Positions 26,501-34,283 of a stretch of DNA of 62,393 bases are shown piece after piece. The DNA lies in contig JAKVBD010000023.1 of assembly GCA_022446985.1 (NCBI GenBank), positions 1-62,393 on the forward strand, in the 5' to 3' direction. The stretch is from Lentisphaerales bacterium. GTDB lineage: Bacteria > Verrucomicrobiota > Lentisphaeria > Lentisphaerales > Lentisphaeraceae. The notes under the pieces were generated by a model, which worked only from the letters and a program-made list of their open reading frames with translations, was not told the DNA's origin and did no database searches. Each line of letters begins with the position of its first letter. Within the stretch, counting starts at the first letter, position 1. The translations under genes and the position numbers were made by a program.

Positions 26501-28674
26501 GCTTGGGCAAAAAAGTACTTTTCACTGCTTTGAGGTTTGTGAGACATCCATTTTTGATAATAATCATCGGTTCCATCAACGGCAATAAATAGCTTGCTGA
26601 TAAAGAGGTTTGTGCCTTTAAGTTTTGGAAGTCGTTGGTTGAGAACCTGGCGCAGTTCTTGTAGCTCTTCTTGAGAAAACTGTAGATCTCGACTACTACT
26701 TACAGAAATTGAGTGGTTCCTTTGACTTTTGAGCTGTTTTCTGGGTAGACTTCCCAGGAAGCTGGTAAGTGCAGAGGTAAGTGAATAATCTTCAGAGATT
26801 TGCAAGACTCTTTTCAGTAGGGTTATTTTGGCTTTTGTTTTGAGACTCTTGTTTTTCTGGATGTATCTGAGGAGAGTTTTACCACTGATGAGAGCAATCT
26901 TTTCTTCTGATAAGTGGTCCGTAAGGTTGATGCGTTTTTCACCTGCGTATGAGACTCCAGTTTCGAGGCCAGCAGTTGTTCCGCTTTTGAGCAGATGAAT
27001 GATTTCCGGTTTAATGTTAAAGTTTCGACTGGATGCGGCTTCAATCCAGGCTTTGTGGAAAGCCGGGTTTTTGGTTTTATAAAAATGTTTGCGGGCCTTT
27101 TCTATATCAGCATAAGAGGCGGCTTTCATGCCAAAGAGTTTAATCATGGCATTTTCTTTTTTGACAGCATCCAGGCCTCCTGCCATTTTTCTGAAAAAGT
27201 CGCCAATGGCGCTATTACTGGACCTTTTGACATAGTTAAAGAGAGTTTCTTTGACAAAAGGGTCCTTTTCTTTGAGGTATATTTTCTCGATTTGTGAAGT
27301 GTACTGCGAGCGGTTGTCGTAACCTTTCATAGCCCTGGCTGCGAGTTGTCGGATACTCCAGTCTTTGTCTTCCATAAGCTCAATTAAGCGCTTCATGCCG
27401 CCTTCAGGTTCGATGCCTTCGATGGTCTCTATGGCAGCTTTTTTGACTTCGGTATTTTTATGCTTACTAAGTTTTAAAAGCTCTTCAGGAAAGCCTTCAT
27501 GCCCCATGGAGTCGATAAGGTCGAGTGTTGCGACGATAACTGAGTCATGTGAATCGTAAAGCAATTGGCGAATTTCTTTTTCTTCAGGAAAGAGATGCAA
27601 AGGTTTATTGTCTGAAGCATAGGCGTTGAAGATGTCGGCCACTGTATGGATGGCTTCAAATTGAATTTCAGGATCGGGATCCTGCATAAGGTACTTAAAA
27701 ACCGTTAAAAGACTTTTGTCCTCGCTGTCTTTGAGCGCGAGCATAGTGCGTTTACGTTCTTTGGGTTTAGCTGAATAGAGAGCGTCGATATGCTGGTGAA
27801 AGCTTTTGAAATTTGCTTGAGAGAAACCGAGACAACGAGCTTTGAGTAAAAGCATTAAAGCTGGGTTTGATGTTGAGACCTTTGAGTAGACTTCACTGTA
27901 GAGATCTGGAGGAAAAGTCTCGTCATCAAATAGAATCCGGGCTTGTTGACTGGTCAGTTGCTCTATAGTTGTTTCGTTGAAGCTTTGTATGAGACTGACC
28001 AACTTATTGATTTGTTCATCTGAAAATTTTGGTTTCTTAGGAACGTAGAGCTTTTCGATTTTATAGATTAATTCGTTGCGAGTGAAGTCTGAGGTCATCG
28101 GCAGGCGTAGCATTCTTTTGGCGATATCTACGGCTTGTTCATTACGTGATTGAAGAAGGCCTAAAACAGTTTGAAAGTTCTCTGGTGTGACGGTTGTCAG
28201 AAGCCATTCTTTTTTAGCATTTCTCAGGTCTTTTAAATAATCAAATGCTTCTTTGGATGGAGTCGATGCGATGAGTTCGAGTAATTCCGGTTTATGTGAA
28301 TTTTCTTTGGCTTTTGTAATGATTACCGGGATGTCACTTTTAGTGATAATTCTCGAGCTGAAAAATAACAGGAATTGCTTTTTATTTTCGGGTGTATCGG
28401 AGAGTGCATTCAGGTACCAATCTAAAAGTACTTTTTTGTCCTTGCTTTGATTCAAAATATGCAGAAAATTTCTTGTGCCATTTGGCGAGAGCCTATTTAA
28501 AATACCCGAGATTTCTTTGCTACTCATGCTTTCCAACTTTTTCTTGAAAGAAGAGAATTCAGGACTGCCAGGTCTAAAAATAGAACGCTTGTTATCTAGT
28601 AGGGAAAGATCATTTTTATCAAATGCAAAGCCGCTAAGTGACAGAAGACACAGGCTAGCTACTAGCTTTTTCAT
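23548..28674 (-). CDS. Large exported HEAT-repeat-like protein, 1708 aa, unknown function
   Basis: The last gene of the nine-gene operon. The signal peptide is about residues 1-18 (K-K-L-V-A-S-L-C-L-L-S-L, cleavage near GFA-F). Recognisable HEAT-type helix pairs occur at about 318-358 (D-P-D-P-E-I-Q-F-E-A-I-H-T-V-A) and 403-449 (D-W-S-I-R-Q-L-A-A-R-A). The rest is almost entirely helical, Lys/Leu-rich and suggests a long alpha-solenoid. No catalytic motif was recognised. Its ATG overlaps the stop of the thioredoxin gene by 4 bases, so the two are translationally coupled. Periplasmic scaffold or chaperone-like binding is an inference from fold and signal only. The exact family is unknown to me. 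Confidence 0.8.
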   Translation of the reverse strand: MKKLVASLCLLSLSGFAFDKNDLSLLDNKRSIFRPGSPEFSSFKKKLESMSSKEISGILNRLSPNGTRNFLHILNQSKDKKVLLDWYLNALSDTPENKKQFLLFFSSRIITKSDIPVIITKAKENSHKPELLELIASTPSKEAFDYLKDLRNAKKEWLLTTVTPENFQTVLGLLQSRNEQAVDIAKRMLRLPMTSDFTRNELIYKIEKLYVPKKPKFSDEQINKLVSLIQSFNETTIEQLTSQQARILFDDETFPPDLYSEVYSKVSTSNPALMLLLKARCLGFSQANFKSFHQHIDALYSAKPKERKRTMLALKDSEDKSLLTVFKYLMQDPDPEIQFEAIHTVADIFNAYASDNKPLHLFPEEKEIRQLLYDSHDSVIVATLDLIDSMGHEGFPEELLKLSKHKNTEVKKAAIETIEGIEPEGGMKRLIELMEDKDWSIRQLAARAMKGYDNRSQYTSQIEKIYLKEKDPFVKETLFNYVKRSSNSAIGDFFRKMAGGLDAVKKENAMIKLFGMKAASYADIEKARKHFYKTKNPAFHKAWIEAASSRNFNIKPEIIHLLKSGTTAGLETGVSYAGEKRINLTDHLSEEKIALISGKTLLRYIQKNKSLKTKAKITLLKRVLQISEDYSLTSALTSFLGSLPRKQLKSQRNHSISVSSSRDLQFSQEELQELRQVLNQRLPKLKGTNLFISKLFIAVDGTDDYYQKWMSHKPQSSEKYFFAQAWSYLLNQKGTDFIQKYSESLANMISNLGISFYYFNEALPHMNAKDVLKIYTNAKEDYKDNLIKFVATAMTLAELQKEIKTLLDKDILSEYSLSEIFMAKLAKANAKEAQATLKLAKEYKIDNWQYMRLYQSISADVKKEMMQQAMQSSGLTPDNIAMAVKGIKASDSERYLEYLKKYDFPEIPWEDRENLKKLQKPLLDYIKKAPINEELIKVVLRAKSFLRVDPNLESKILNKISDYDFELQLFAFKKFEKFGLTQKDYYFKIYKKLLVPKVHKALFRPKDKEGDSSFSPFGHSYYEPREIEERPLKREIINLLKAASKKYENTQKIDLAVRLQNLVDINQYINHFLMDFSQNEDLLNFLPPGKISATTFDLIRQKTDLQKLPQRLTDTIAQSLQKEVSVKLVQEYQKKPAKDIYIYMLNGLDEQHSELIFSLLRKFINKVLTNQNEDYIHSEELNLEAQALIRRLPLSHKVQDAIYRQAVSKKLTFNEVYFLSLMGYKVPLNKLEEHLPNLKTETDKTALLEAAYISGSLSEKILKVHQEMLSDKDTQELKNLFSLSLDYTILERRQKDYISEPNSKEKLESLISDNKYERKAATASPKIQVILDKIDQLKYTIAKAKNNKTLMKYVKNNSDLTLKDLLEGMDGSDSGQIDKLTVKTLKTKISSSTPEEFKSFLNYLQHNTFYLDYEISQKFFNEMPPTHQQALLDWCLTTRSDNRENILTYTMHLASTEDQATKLINMVYNGEIQQYSLGTIRTKDKHLKTFRNVLYKLIHSKTVKLDQKGLSICATLGVNFETAALLDRELPTLDEELQTPALNATLSAGPYFPNSLKKYHQILENGEGHNLFFIDSSYIAAGQKLDLEKVKPVQEIFDKIAALKVKIYEKKNNPNPHTLIGLIHTPDYFKKEFEKQYKKANTSPWLIYTINLYQGDRFEQILKDFILTHIKQHSAPMVFKRYLNTMNLSYDWLPEELKKIKQKRSNSQ

Positions 28675-29372
28675 AAGGCTAAACCCTCAAGTTGCTTTTG
28701 ACGCTCTTCAGGACTGCCCCACGGGTCAAAGCTCATTGGCTTTTCGAGCTGTGCATTAATCAAAGTCGCAGCCAGGAGACGAACGGCCAGCTTTTTATGA
28801 GTAAGACCATTTTTGAGATCTTTCGGAGTAAGTTTCTGCATGGCCTGCATAAGGGCCTGCTGTTTAGCTGGAGGGCTGTTGAGATGAATGATTTGCAGGA
28901 TTTCGAGATTGTCTGCGGGTTTTTGTGGGAACTCTTTTAAAAGCTTTTCTTCATGTTCGTTGAGCTCGCCTAATTTTTTTTCAGAGAGCGCCTGATCGCT
29001 ATTTTCTCTAATCCATTTTGAAAAGTTGGCGGCGTCTTTATAGCCTTTCACTTCAGAGGTGATTTCATGATGACGGTTTAAAATAGTAAAGTGAGGGATG
29101 CTCGAGACACGGTATTCTTTGGCCAGTTGTTGATTTTTGTCGATGTCGACCTTGATCAGTATGAAGTCTTTCAGTGAGCTGAGAACAAGCTCATCTTTGA
29201 GGGTTGCTTCGTTCATGGCTTTACAAGGGCCACACCAGTCGGCATAGAAGTCTATGAGAATGGCTTTGCCTTGCTCTTTGCTTTCTGCAAGAGCTGCTTT
29301 AAAATCAGTTCGCCAGTTCTCATTGGCGATAAGAGAAAAGTTGAGAAGAAATAGAGCTAAGAGTACCTTCAT
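28671..29372 (-). CDS. Periplasmic thioredoxin-domain protein (CGPC)
   Basis: Exported thiol-disulfide protein of 233 residues. The signal peptide is about residues 1-16. The thioredoxin fold follows, with A-D-W-C-G-P-C at 45-50 (Cys47, Cys50) and the cis-Pro segment S-S-I-P-H-F near residue 92. The domain occupies about 20-130, resembling the DsbD C-terminal/thioredoxin_7 class. A helical extension of about 100 residues follows with no recognised domain. The ATG overlaps the upstream cytochrome gene by 4 bases and the stop overlaps the HEAT gene by 4. A likely role is reduction of disulfides in periplasmic partners, including apocytochrome CxxCH motifs of the neighbouring protein (inference). 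Confidence 0.88.
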   Translation of the reverse strand: MKVLLALFLLNFSLIANENWRTDFKAALAESKEQGKAILIDFYADWCGPCKAMNEATLKDELVLSSLKDFILIKVDIDKNQQLAKEYRVSSIPHFTILNRHHEITSEVKGYKDAANFSKWIRENSDQALSEKKLGELNEHEEKLLKEFPQKPADNLEILQIIHLNSPPAKQQALMQAMQKLTPKDLKNGLTHKKLAVRLLAATLINAQLEKPMSFDPWGSPEERQKQLEGLAL

Positions 29373-30724
29373 TTTTGAGACTCCTTACCATGTTTGATTT
29401 TTGGCCACATTTTTTTCCAGTCAAAGGGGCGACTGAACTCGCCGTGGTGACACTGACGGCAATCACCTTCACCCAGAGGCCTATACTTGAAGAGAACTTT
29501 TTCGGGTGACATTCTTTGTTTGACATGTTCACTGCCGGGACCATGACAGCTTTCGCAGCTGACATTGACCAATTTGGTATTTTTAAATTCACGCTTATAA
29601 CCGGAAGGTTCACCAAAGCCGACAGTGTGGCACTTGATACACCGTGGGTCGGCATCTGAATTTTTCTTCTCTAACGTGGCAAAGGCATGGGCGTGAGCGG
29701 TTCCCTGCCAGATTTTGTGAGCATTACTGTGGCAGCTGGCACAGGTCTGTGAACCGACGTAACTGGCTTGCGAAGTAACTCCAGGGACAAGATCTTCTTG
29801 ATCTTTATTATGAATATCGCAATCTAGCTTTGTGTTTCTTATTTCTTTGCGGTAGGCATCTGCCAAATCGAGAATTTCTTTTTTCTCAGGCACTTGCTCA
29901 AAGAGTAAAGGAATATCGTAGTCAACATCACTTAGACCATTGCCGGATTTAAATAATCCTGAAACATGACCGACATTTTTAGCTTTGTTTGTGGTGTAAA
30001 GAACATAGCTACGGTTAATCCTTTCGAGCTTTTGGCTTGGTTGCTGAACGGCGCCACCAATGATCAGGTCGAACTCGAAAAATTTCTTAGCCAGCTCATG
30101 CATTTTTTCTTTACTGCAGTAGGCCAGAAGAACTCTAAAGTCGGCCTCTTGTGTCCCTTTTAAGCTTTCGGTAATTGCCGAAGGCATGTCTTTTACAGCT
30201 AAACCTTCACCAAGGGTTTCTCCCGGGATTGTCGGGTCAACGACGCCAACTATGGCAATTTTTAGGCCGTCGCGTTCAAATTGAACATGATCCTTGAAGA
30301 TGCGTTCTTGAGTTTGTTTATTGACCAGATTGGCACTGATGATCGGCGGGCAGTTATTTTGATTTATATTTTTGAGTTGGTCAAGAGATAAGGTCAGCTC
30401 ATGAGCACCGACATTCACTGCATCGTAGCCAATTTTTTTGAAGGCTTCTTGAACGTACTTGTACATGATCAAGTTGTAGTCTTTGTTATCGGGGACAGAG
30501 TTGCCGGCATCGACTTTAATCACCGTGCCATCGGTAAAGTAATCAGCTCTGGTAGCGATACGGGCCAAGCCGCCATATTGGCCGGAAAAGCAACCACAGG
30601 GTTCCAGGCGGCCTTGTGTGTCACAGGTAAACATGACAGTGACCGCTTGTTCTTTCTTGCCATCACTACAACCAATGAATAATCCAAGGCAAAGAGTCAG
30701 TATGTATAGTTTTAAATGGTTCAT
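29369..30724 (-). CDS. Lipoprotein: metallophosphatase-like domain fused to a tetrahaem cytochrome c
   Basis: The ATG at 30724 is preferred over the one at 30742: it lies 1 base after the upstream stop and gives a proper lipoprotein signal with lipobox F-I-G-C (Cys19). The product is 451 residues. Residues about 25-280 resemble the 5'-nucleotidase/UshA-type metallophosphatase fold of the group with an N-terminal C-D-T-Q-G-R-L-E-P-C-G-C segment and G-G-L-A-R. The canonical N-x-H-E motif appears altered (V-G-A-H-E), so catalysis is uncertain. Residues about 320-430 form a cytochrome c554-like region with four CxxCH haem sites at 328-332, 362-366, 390-394 and 422-426, which need covalent haem attachment in the periplasm. 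It lies between DUF4159 and thioredoxin genes. Electron transfer at the outer face of a membrane is inferred. Confidence 0.85.
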   Translation of the reverse strand: MNHLKLYILTLCLGLFIGCSDGKKEQAVTVMFTCDTQGRLEPCGCFSGQYGGLARIATRADYFTDGTVIKVDAGNSVPDNKDYNLIMYKYVQEAFKKIGYDAVNVGAHELTLSLDQLKNINQNNCPPIISANLVNKQTQERIFKDHVQFERDGLKIAIVGVVDPTIPGETLGEGLAVKDMPSAITESLKGTQEADFRVLLAYCSKEKMHELAKKFFEFDLIIGGAVQQPSQKLERINRSYVLYTTNKAKNVGHVSGLFKSGNGLSDVDYDIPLLFEQVPEKKEILDLADAYRKEIRNTKLDCDIHNKDQEDLVPGVTSQASYVGSQTCASCHSNAHKIWQGTAHAHAFATLEKKNSDADPRCIKCHTVGFGEPSGYKREFKNTKLVNVSCESCHGPGSEHVKQRMSPEKVLFKYRPLGEGDCRQCHHGEFSRPFDWKKMWPKIKHGKESQK

Positions 30725-30725
30725 T

Positions 30726-31382
30726 TTAGTGAAGTATGGCATAGGTTAGAATATTGACGTTCATTTGCTGACTTTGTTTGATTTCATTGCCGCCGCAACA
30801 GCAACACCCTTTGGCATTTTTGACGTCATTTAATCCTTCTTTTGAGTAGACCATAACCAGTTTGTCATCGATAAATAGGCCTTCCAGTTGAGCCGTTCCA
30901 CCACTTTTCAAGTTGAGGGTTTTGACTTCATAAATTAAGTTGAAAATAGGGTGTTCTTTGGGGATTTTTTTGAATTGGTGTTCCGGGAAAAGCCCTTTGA
31001 AAAGTTGGCGGACTGAAGTGTCCCATTGTTTGTCAGAACAACCCGGCGAAGCCAACAGAAAACCACCATTGGTTAAGTATTTTTTAAGGTTGCTTTTTTC
31101 GACTTTGTTCAGAGTGAAAAAACCTTCTCCAGAGAAGACACAGAATGGGGTTTCGAAGAGATCGCTGGATCCCAATTTTACCTCTTTGAAATTGCGCACG
31201 ACATTTATACTGGTTTCAGTAGAGACCCGGCTGAGGAATTTATTGGCGAAGCAAACCGAACTTTTAGTGCCAGAGTAGACCAGGTTGCCACACTGGATTT
31301 TACTTTTTGCCAGGACTTGATTTGAGTTCAGTTCTTCTGCAAAGACTGAAAATGTCATTAGTAGTATTATTAGATATCTCAT
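30726..31382 (-). CDS. DUF4159-family exported protein with a four-Cys cluster
   Basis: Protein of 218 residues with a signal peptide (about 1-15, cleaved near VFA-EE). It matches the DUF4159 layout known from PVC and other bacteria: a G-x-L-x-Y-S-G start, the F-C-V-F-S-G-E-G-F-F-T-L segment, K-K-Y-L-T-N-G-G-F-L-L, H-P-I-F, and the C-terminal N-I-L-T-Y-A-I-L-H. The fold resembles a class I glutamine amidotransferase-like domain. A G-C-C-C-C-G-G run near residue 195 interrupts the usual loop before the last strand and could bind a metal or be oxidised to disulfides. The ATG abuts the stop of the upstream gene (TAAATG). Function unknown; the family travels with MoxR/vWA operons. Confidence 0.8.
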   Translation of the reverse strand: MRYLIILLMTFSVFAEELNSNQVLAKSKIQCGNLVYSGTKSSVCFANKFLSRVSTETSINVVRNFKEVKLGSSDLFETPFCVFSGEGFFTLNKVEKSNLKKYLTNGGFLLASPGCSDKQWDTSVRQLFKGLFPEHQFKKIPKEHPIFNLIYEVKTLNLKSGGTAQLEGLFIDDKLVMVYSKEGLNDVKNAKGCCCCGGNEIKQSQQMNVNILTYAILH

Positions 31383-34280
31383 TTATTCCTCCTCCGTAAT
31401 TTTTTCAAAATAGGCATCTATCAGACTTTCGTATTCGTTAATCAGGTTGTCTGATGAGACCGCTTCGCCAGTCATTTTGCGTGAGTTAAGAGCTTTGCTT
31501 TTTTTGTCTTGTGTGATGGCCACAACTTCATTGGCATCGCCATCACTACGGCCTTTGGAGTGTTTGCCATCGCCATTGCCTTCTTTATCTCCTGGATTGC
31601 CCAGATTTTCATTGCCAAGTAAACCAATTTGAGGGCCCATGTTATAGCCACTTTGTGGCCCACCATTACCGCCCGATCCGGCCATTCCCGAGCCCATGCC
31701 TCTTCCTTTACCTCGGCCTAAACCAAATCGGCGGCTTTGACACATCTGCTGAAAGGTACTACCGGGTTCCATGCCAAGCATGAGTCTTAAGTAATTGTCG
31801 AATTCGTTTTGCATGTAGGGGTTGGGTTCGTTAATACCCTGTTGCATGTCGTTGAACATTTTGCGCATTTCGGTGCGCAAACGTTCTGCTAGCTGGTAGG
31901 ACTCCTGGCCATCCGGAATAAGCATGGAGTTGACTGCTTTTTCAGCCAGGGAGGTTAGGCGTGCTTCTTTGATTTGCTCTGCGAGGTCCCTGGCACTTTG
32001 ACAGGCTTTGGGGAATTGCAATTCGGCATCTTCGGCGTGCATCAGTAGATTTTCGATGAGCATTTCCAATTCTTGACCAATTTGTTTTTCTTCAGCTGCA
32101 TGTTTTTTTAGAGCCAGTTCATCTGCCCGGCTTAGGTCGCGAATAACGTCGAAGCGTTTACTTTTTTCAGCTAATTGCTGCTGACGTTGGTAAAGGTATT
32201 TAAAGTGATTGAAGTCTTTGACGATTTCGTTCATGAGTGACATGTCGCGAATCGTTTTGAGAACGCGATCGGTATATTCTTCTTCATTTTGCTGTAGGTT
32301 TTGTTTTTGTCGTTCTCCGGCTTCCTGAAGACTTTCCAGGGCCTCTGCTAATTGTTGAGGAGTCTGGCCTTTTTTCTCAGATTGATCAGAGAACTCTTTA
32401 AGCTCATCTTCATTTTCTTCGATACTTTCGCGCAGTTTGTCGGCTTGTTGTTGCATTTCCTTGGCAAAGGAGTCTTCGACATCGTAGAGTGGATCATCGC
32501 GACCAAAGTCTTCGAAGTCATCTGCCAATTTTGCAATTTTACTATTGATCTCATTTTGTTTCTGGATGAGTTTATTGAGTTGATCGTTTAATTTGTAGCG
32601 ACCTTTGCCTTCCTTGGCCAACTCTTTAAGCCGCTCCATTTCTTTATTGAGTTTTTTTTGCTGTTCTGCCAGCTCAGCTAAGCGTTCCTGCATTTCTGAG
32701 TATTTGTTGCTGATGTCAGCAATCTCTGCCTGTTGACGAAGGTATTCGTTATATTCTTTCACAGATACCACTTGCAGGTGAACGACAGGAGATATAGCCG
32801 CCTGGCCTTTCGGTGAATTGTCTATTGTGTCGGCATAAATGGATATGATATCACCGGGAACGACACCAAGAGTTGGGATGTTAATTTCGAACATCTGAGT
32901 CAGCGAAGTATGAGTGCTGTCTTCAGGGTTAAATGTTAATGGCGGCCCGTAGAAACCGTTGAGGGCGCGATGCAGGCGCATTTGTTTTATGCCATAGTCA
33001 TCGTTGGCCATGAACTTTACTTTTAGCAGGAAGTCCTCTGTAACATAAGAGTCCTGCTCTGGAGTCAGAATTGTAACTGAAGGTCCTTGGTCATAAGTGA
33101 CTGTTAGACTGCCTTTTAAAAGTTCGTGGGCTTTGTTGCCATCGACATCGGTTATCTGAAAACGCATACGGCAGTTTTCAGCTGCGCTAAAACCTCCGGT
33201 AACTTTATTTTTGTCATGAGGAAGAAGTTTAATGGTTTCTTCCTTATCTTGAGCGATTTTTGCAATTGCACCTTCTTTGAGAGGCCTGTTTGATTCCAGT
33301 GAGAAGCTGATTTTACTGCCATTTAAAGCTGTGATATTGCGGAATGAGTAAGGTTTAGAAACAGTTTTCTTACCGGTATAGGCAGGAGGTTCGATAGTGA
33401 CAATGGCCTTTTCAACTTTTGGAGTAAGAATCAAGCCTGCTTGGCGTTTTTTACTAACAGATCTTTTGTCTGCAGTATGGACGAAAATGGTGAGCTCATC
33501 TTTGACATTTTCTAACTGCTGACTAAAGCCCATTTCGCCTTTGTTAAACATGGGAAGTGTCTGAATTTTATCAGGTTGGTTCTTAGGGTGAAATGAAACA
33601 AAAAGTTCATTCGGGCGATGGCCACTTGAGAGAGCCGAGATCACCAGACTTTTACCGTAAACGACTTTGTGATTGTCATCAGCCGGTGAGTTAATGTTGA
33701 GTTGAGTCAGGGAAAATGCCGGGTGATCGCCATAAGGATCGAAAAACCTTAAAAGTTCTAATTGTACGACATGTCGTACCGGAATGAGGAGGGCGATGAG
33801 GACTCCAAGAATTAAAAAGGTACGCTTGAATTCTTTTAGAAAAGTTCGCGGATGAAGTGCTTCTTTAAACTGATTTAAGTCGAGCTCAGAGGCATACTTT
33901 TCAATGGCCCGTTCGGCTATAGTGGCGCTGTTGCCGGTTAATTTCCCTGAAGTTAATTGATCCGATAGGTCCAGGGTATTAATCAGTTTTGAACCACAAT
34001 CGGCTTGATTTTCCTCTATTTCACGAGCGACGTTTTTTAATGGCTTGGTTCGAATGAATGAATACCAGAAAAGGTAGGCAAAGATGAGGCCTAAAAGTGA
34101 ACCATAAATGATCAAGCCATTTATTCTTTGTTGAGGCTCCCAGTGCCAGATTATGTCGGTGATGAGAACCAGAACAAATGCCATGAAGATATACTTAGTC
34201 AGCTTACAAAGCAGGCTGAGGCCTTTATTGATAAATTGGCTTCGAGATGCTGATTTTAATAATTGTTCGAGAGAATTCAT
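31383..34280 (-). CDS. Large membrane protein with central coiled coil (DUF4175-like)
   Basis: Protein of 965 residues. Two membrane helices lie at about 25-48 and 53-75, and a third at about 153-172. A periplasmic beta-rich region extends to about 510 with Ig-like repeats. A long charged coiled coil rich in Glu, Lys and Gln follows at about 513-650, then a helical region. A Gly/Asn/Met-rich low-complexity segment lies at about 850-910, before a short helical C-terminus. The arrangement resembles DUF4175-type proteins that accompany MoxR/DUF58/vWA genes in PVC bacteria; I assign that family from layout and context only. It lies 3 bases after the vWA/amidotransferase-like gene. It is a candidate for the structural spine of the complex (inference). 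Confidence 0.72.
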   Translation of the reverse strand: MNSLEQLLKSASRSQFINKGLSLLCKLTKYIFMAFVLVLITDIIWHWEPQQRINGLIIYGSLLGLIFAYLFWYSFIRTKPLKNVAREIEENQADCGSKLINTLDLSDQLTSGKLTGNSATIAERAIEKYASELDLNQFKEALHPRTFLKEFKRTFLILGVLIALLIPVRHVVQLELLRFFDPYGDHPAFSLTQLNINSPADDNHKVVYGKSLVISALSSGHRPNELFVSFHPKNQPDKIQTLPMFNKGEMGFSQQLENVKDELTIFVHTADKRSVSKKRQAGLILTPKVEKAIVTIEPPAYTGKKTVSKPYSFRNITALNGSKISFSLESNRPLKEGAIAKIAQDKEETIKLLPHDKNKVTGGFSAAENCRMRFQITDVDGNKAHELLKGSLTVTYDQGPSVTILTPEQDSYVTEDFLLKVKFMANDDYGIKQMRLHRALNGFYGPPLTFNPEDSTHTSLTQMFEINIPTLGVVPGDIISIYADTIDNSPKGQAAISPVVHLQVVSVKEYNEYLRQQAEIADISNKYSEMQERLAELAEQQKKLNKEMERLKELAKEGKGRYKLNDQLNKLIQKQNEINSKIAKLADDFEDFGRDDPLYDVEDSFAKEMQQQADKLRESIEENEDELKEFSDQSEKKGQTPQQLAEALESLQEAGERQKQNLQQNEEEYTDRVLKTIRDMSLMNEIVKDFNHFKYLYQRQQQLAEKSKRFDVIRDLSRADELALKKHAAEEKQIGQELEMLIENLLMHAEDAELQFPKACQSARDLAEQIKEARLTSLAEKAVNSMLIPDGQESYQLAERLRTEMRKMFNDMQQGINEPNPYMQNEFDNYLRLMLGMEPGSTFQQMCQSRRFGLGRGKGRGMGSGMAGSGGNGGPQSGYNMGPQIGLLGNENLGNPGDKEGNGDGKHSKGRSDGDANEVVAITQDKKSKALNSRKMTGEAVSSDNLINEYESLIDAYFEKITEEE

Positions 34281-34283
34281 AAT

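Noticed and set aside
29369..30742. Selenocysteine or frameshift in the phosphatase-cytochrome gene
   Set aside because: The frame is continuous with no internal TGA, and all four haem motifs are intact.
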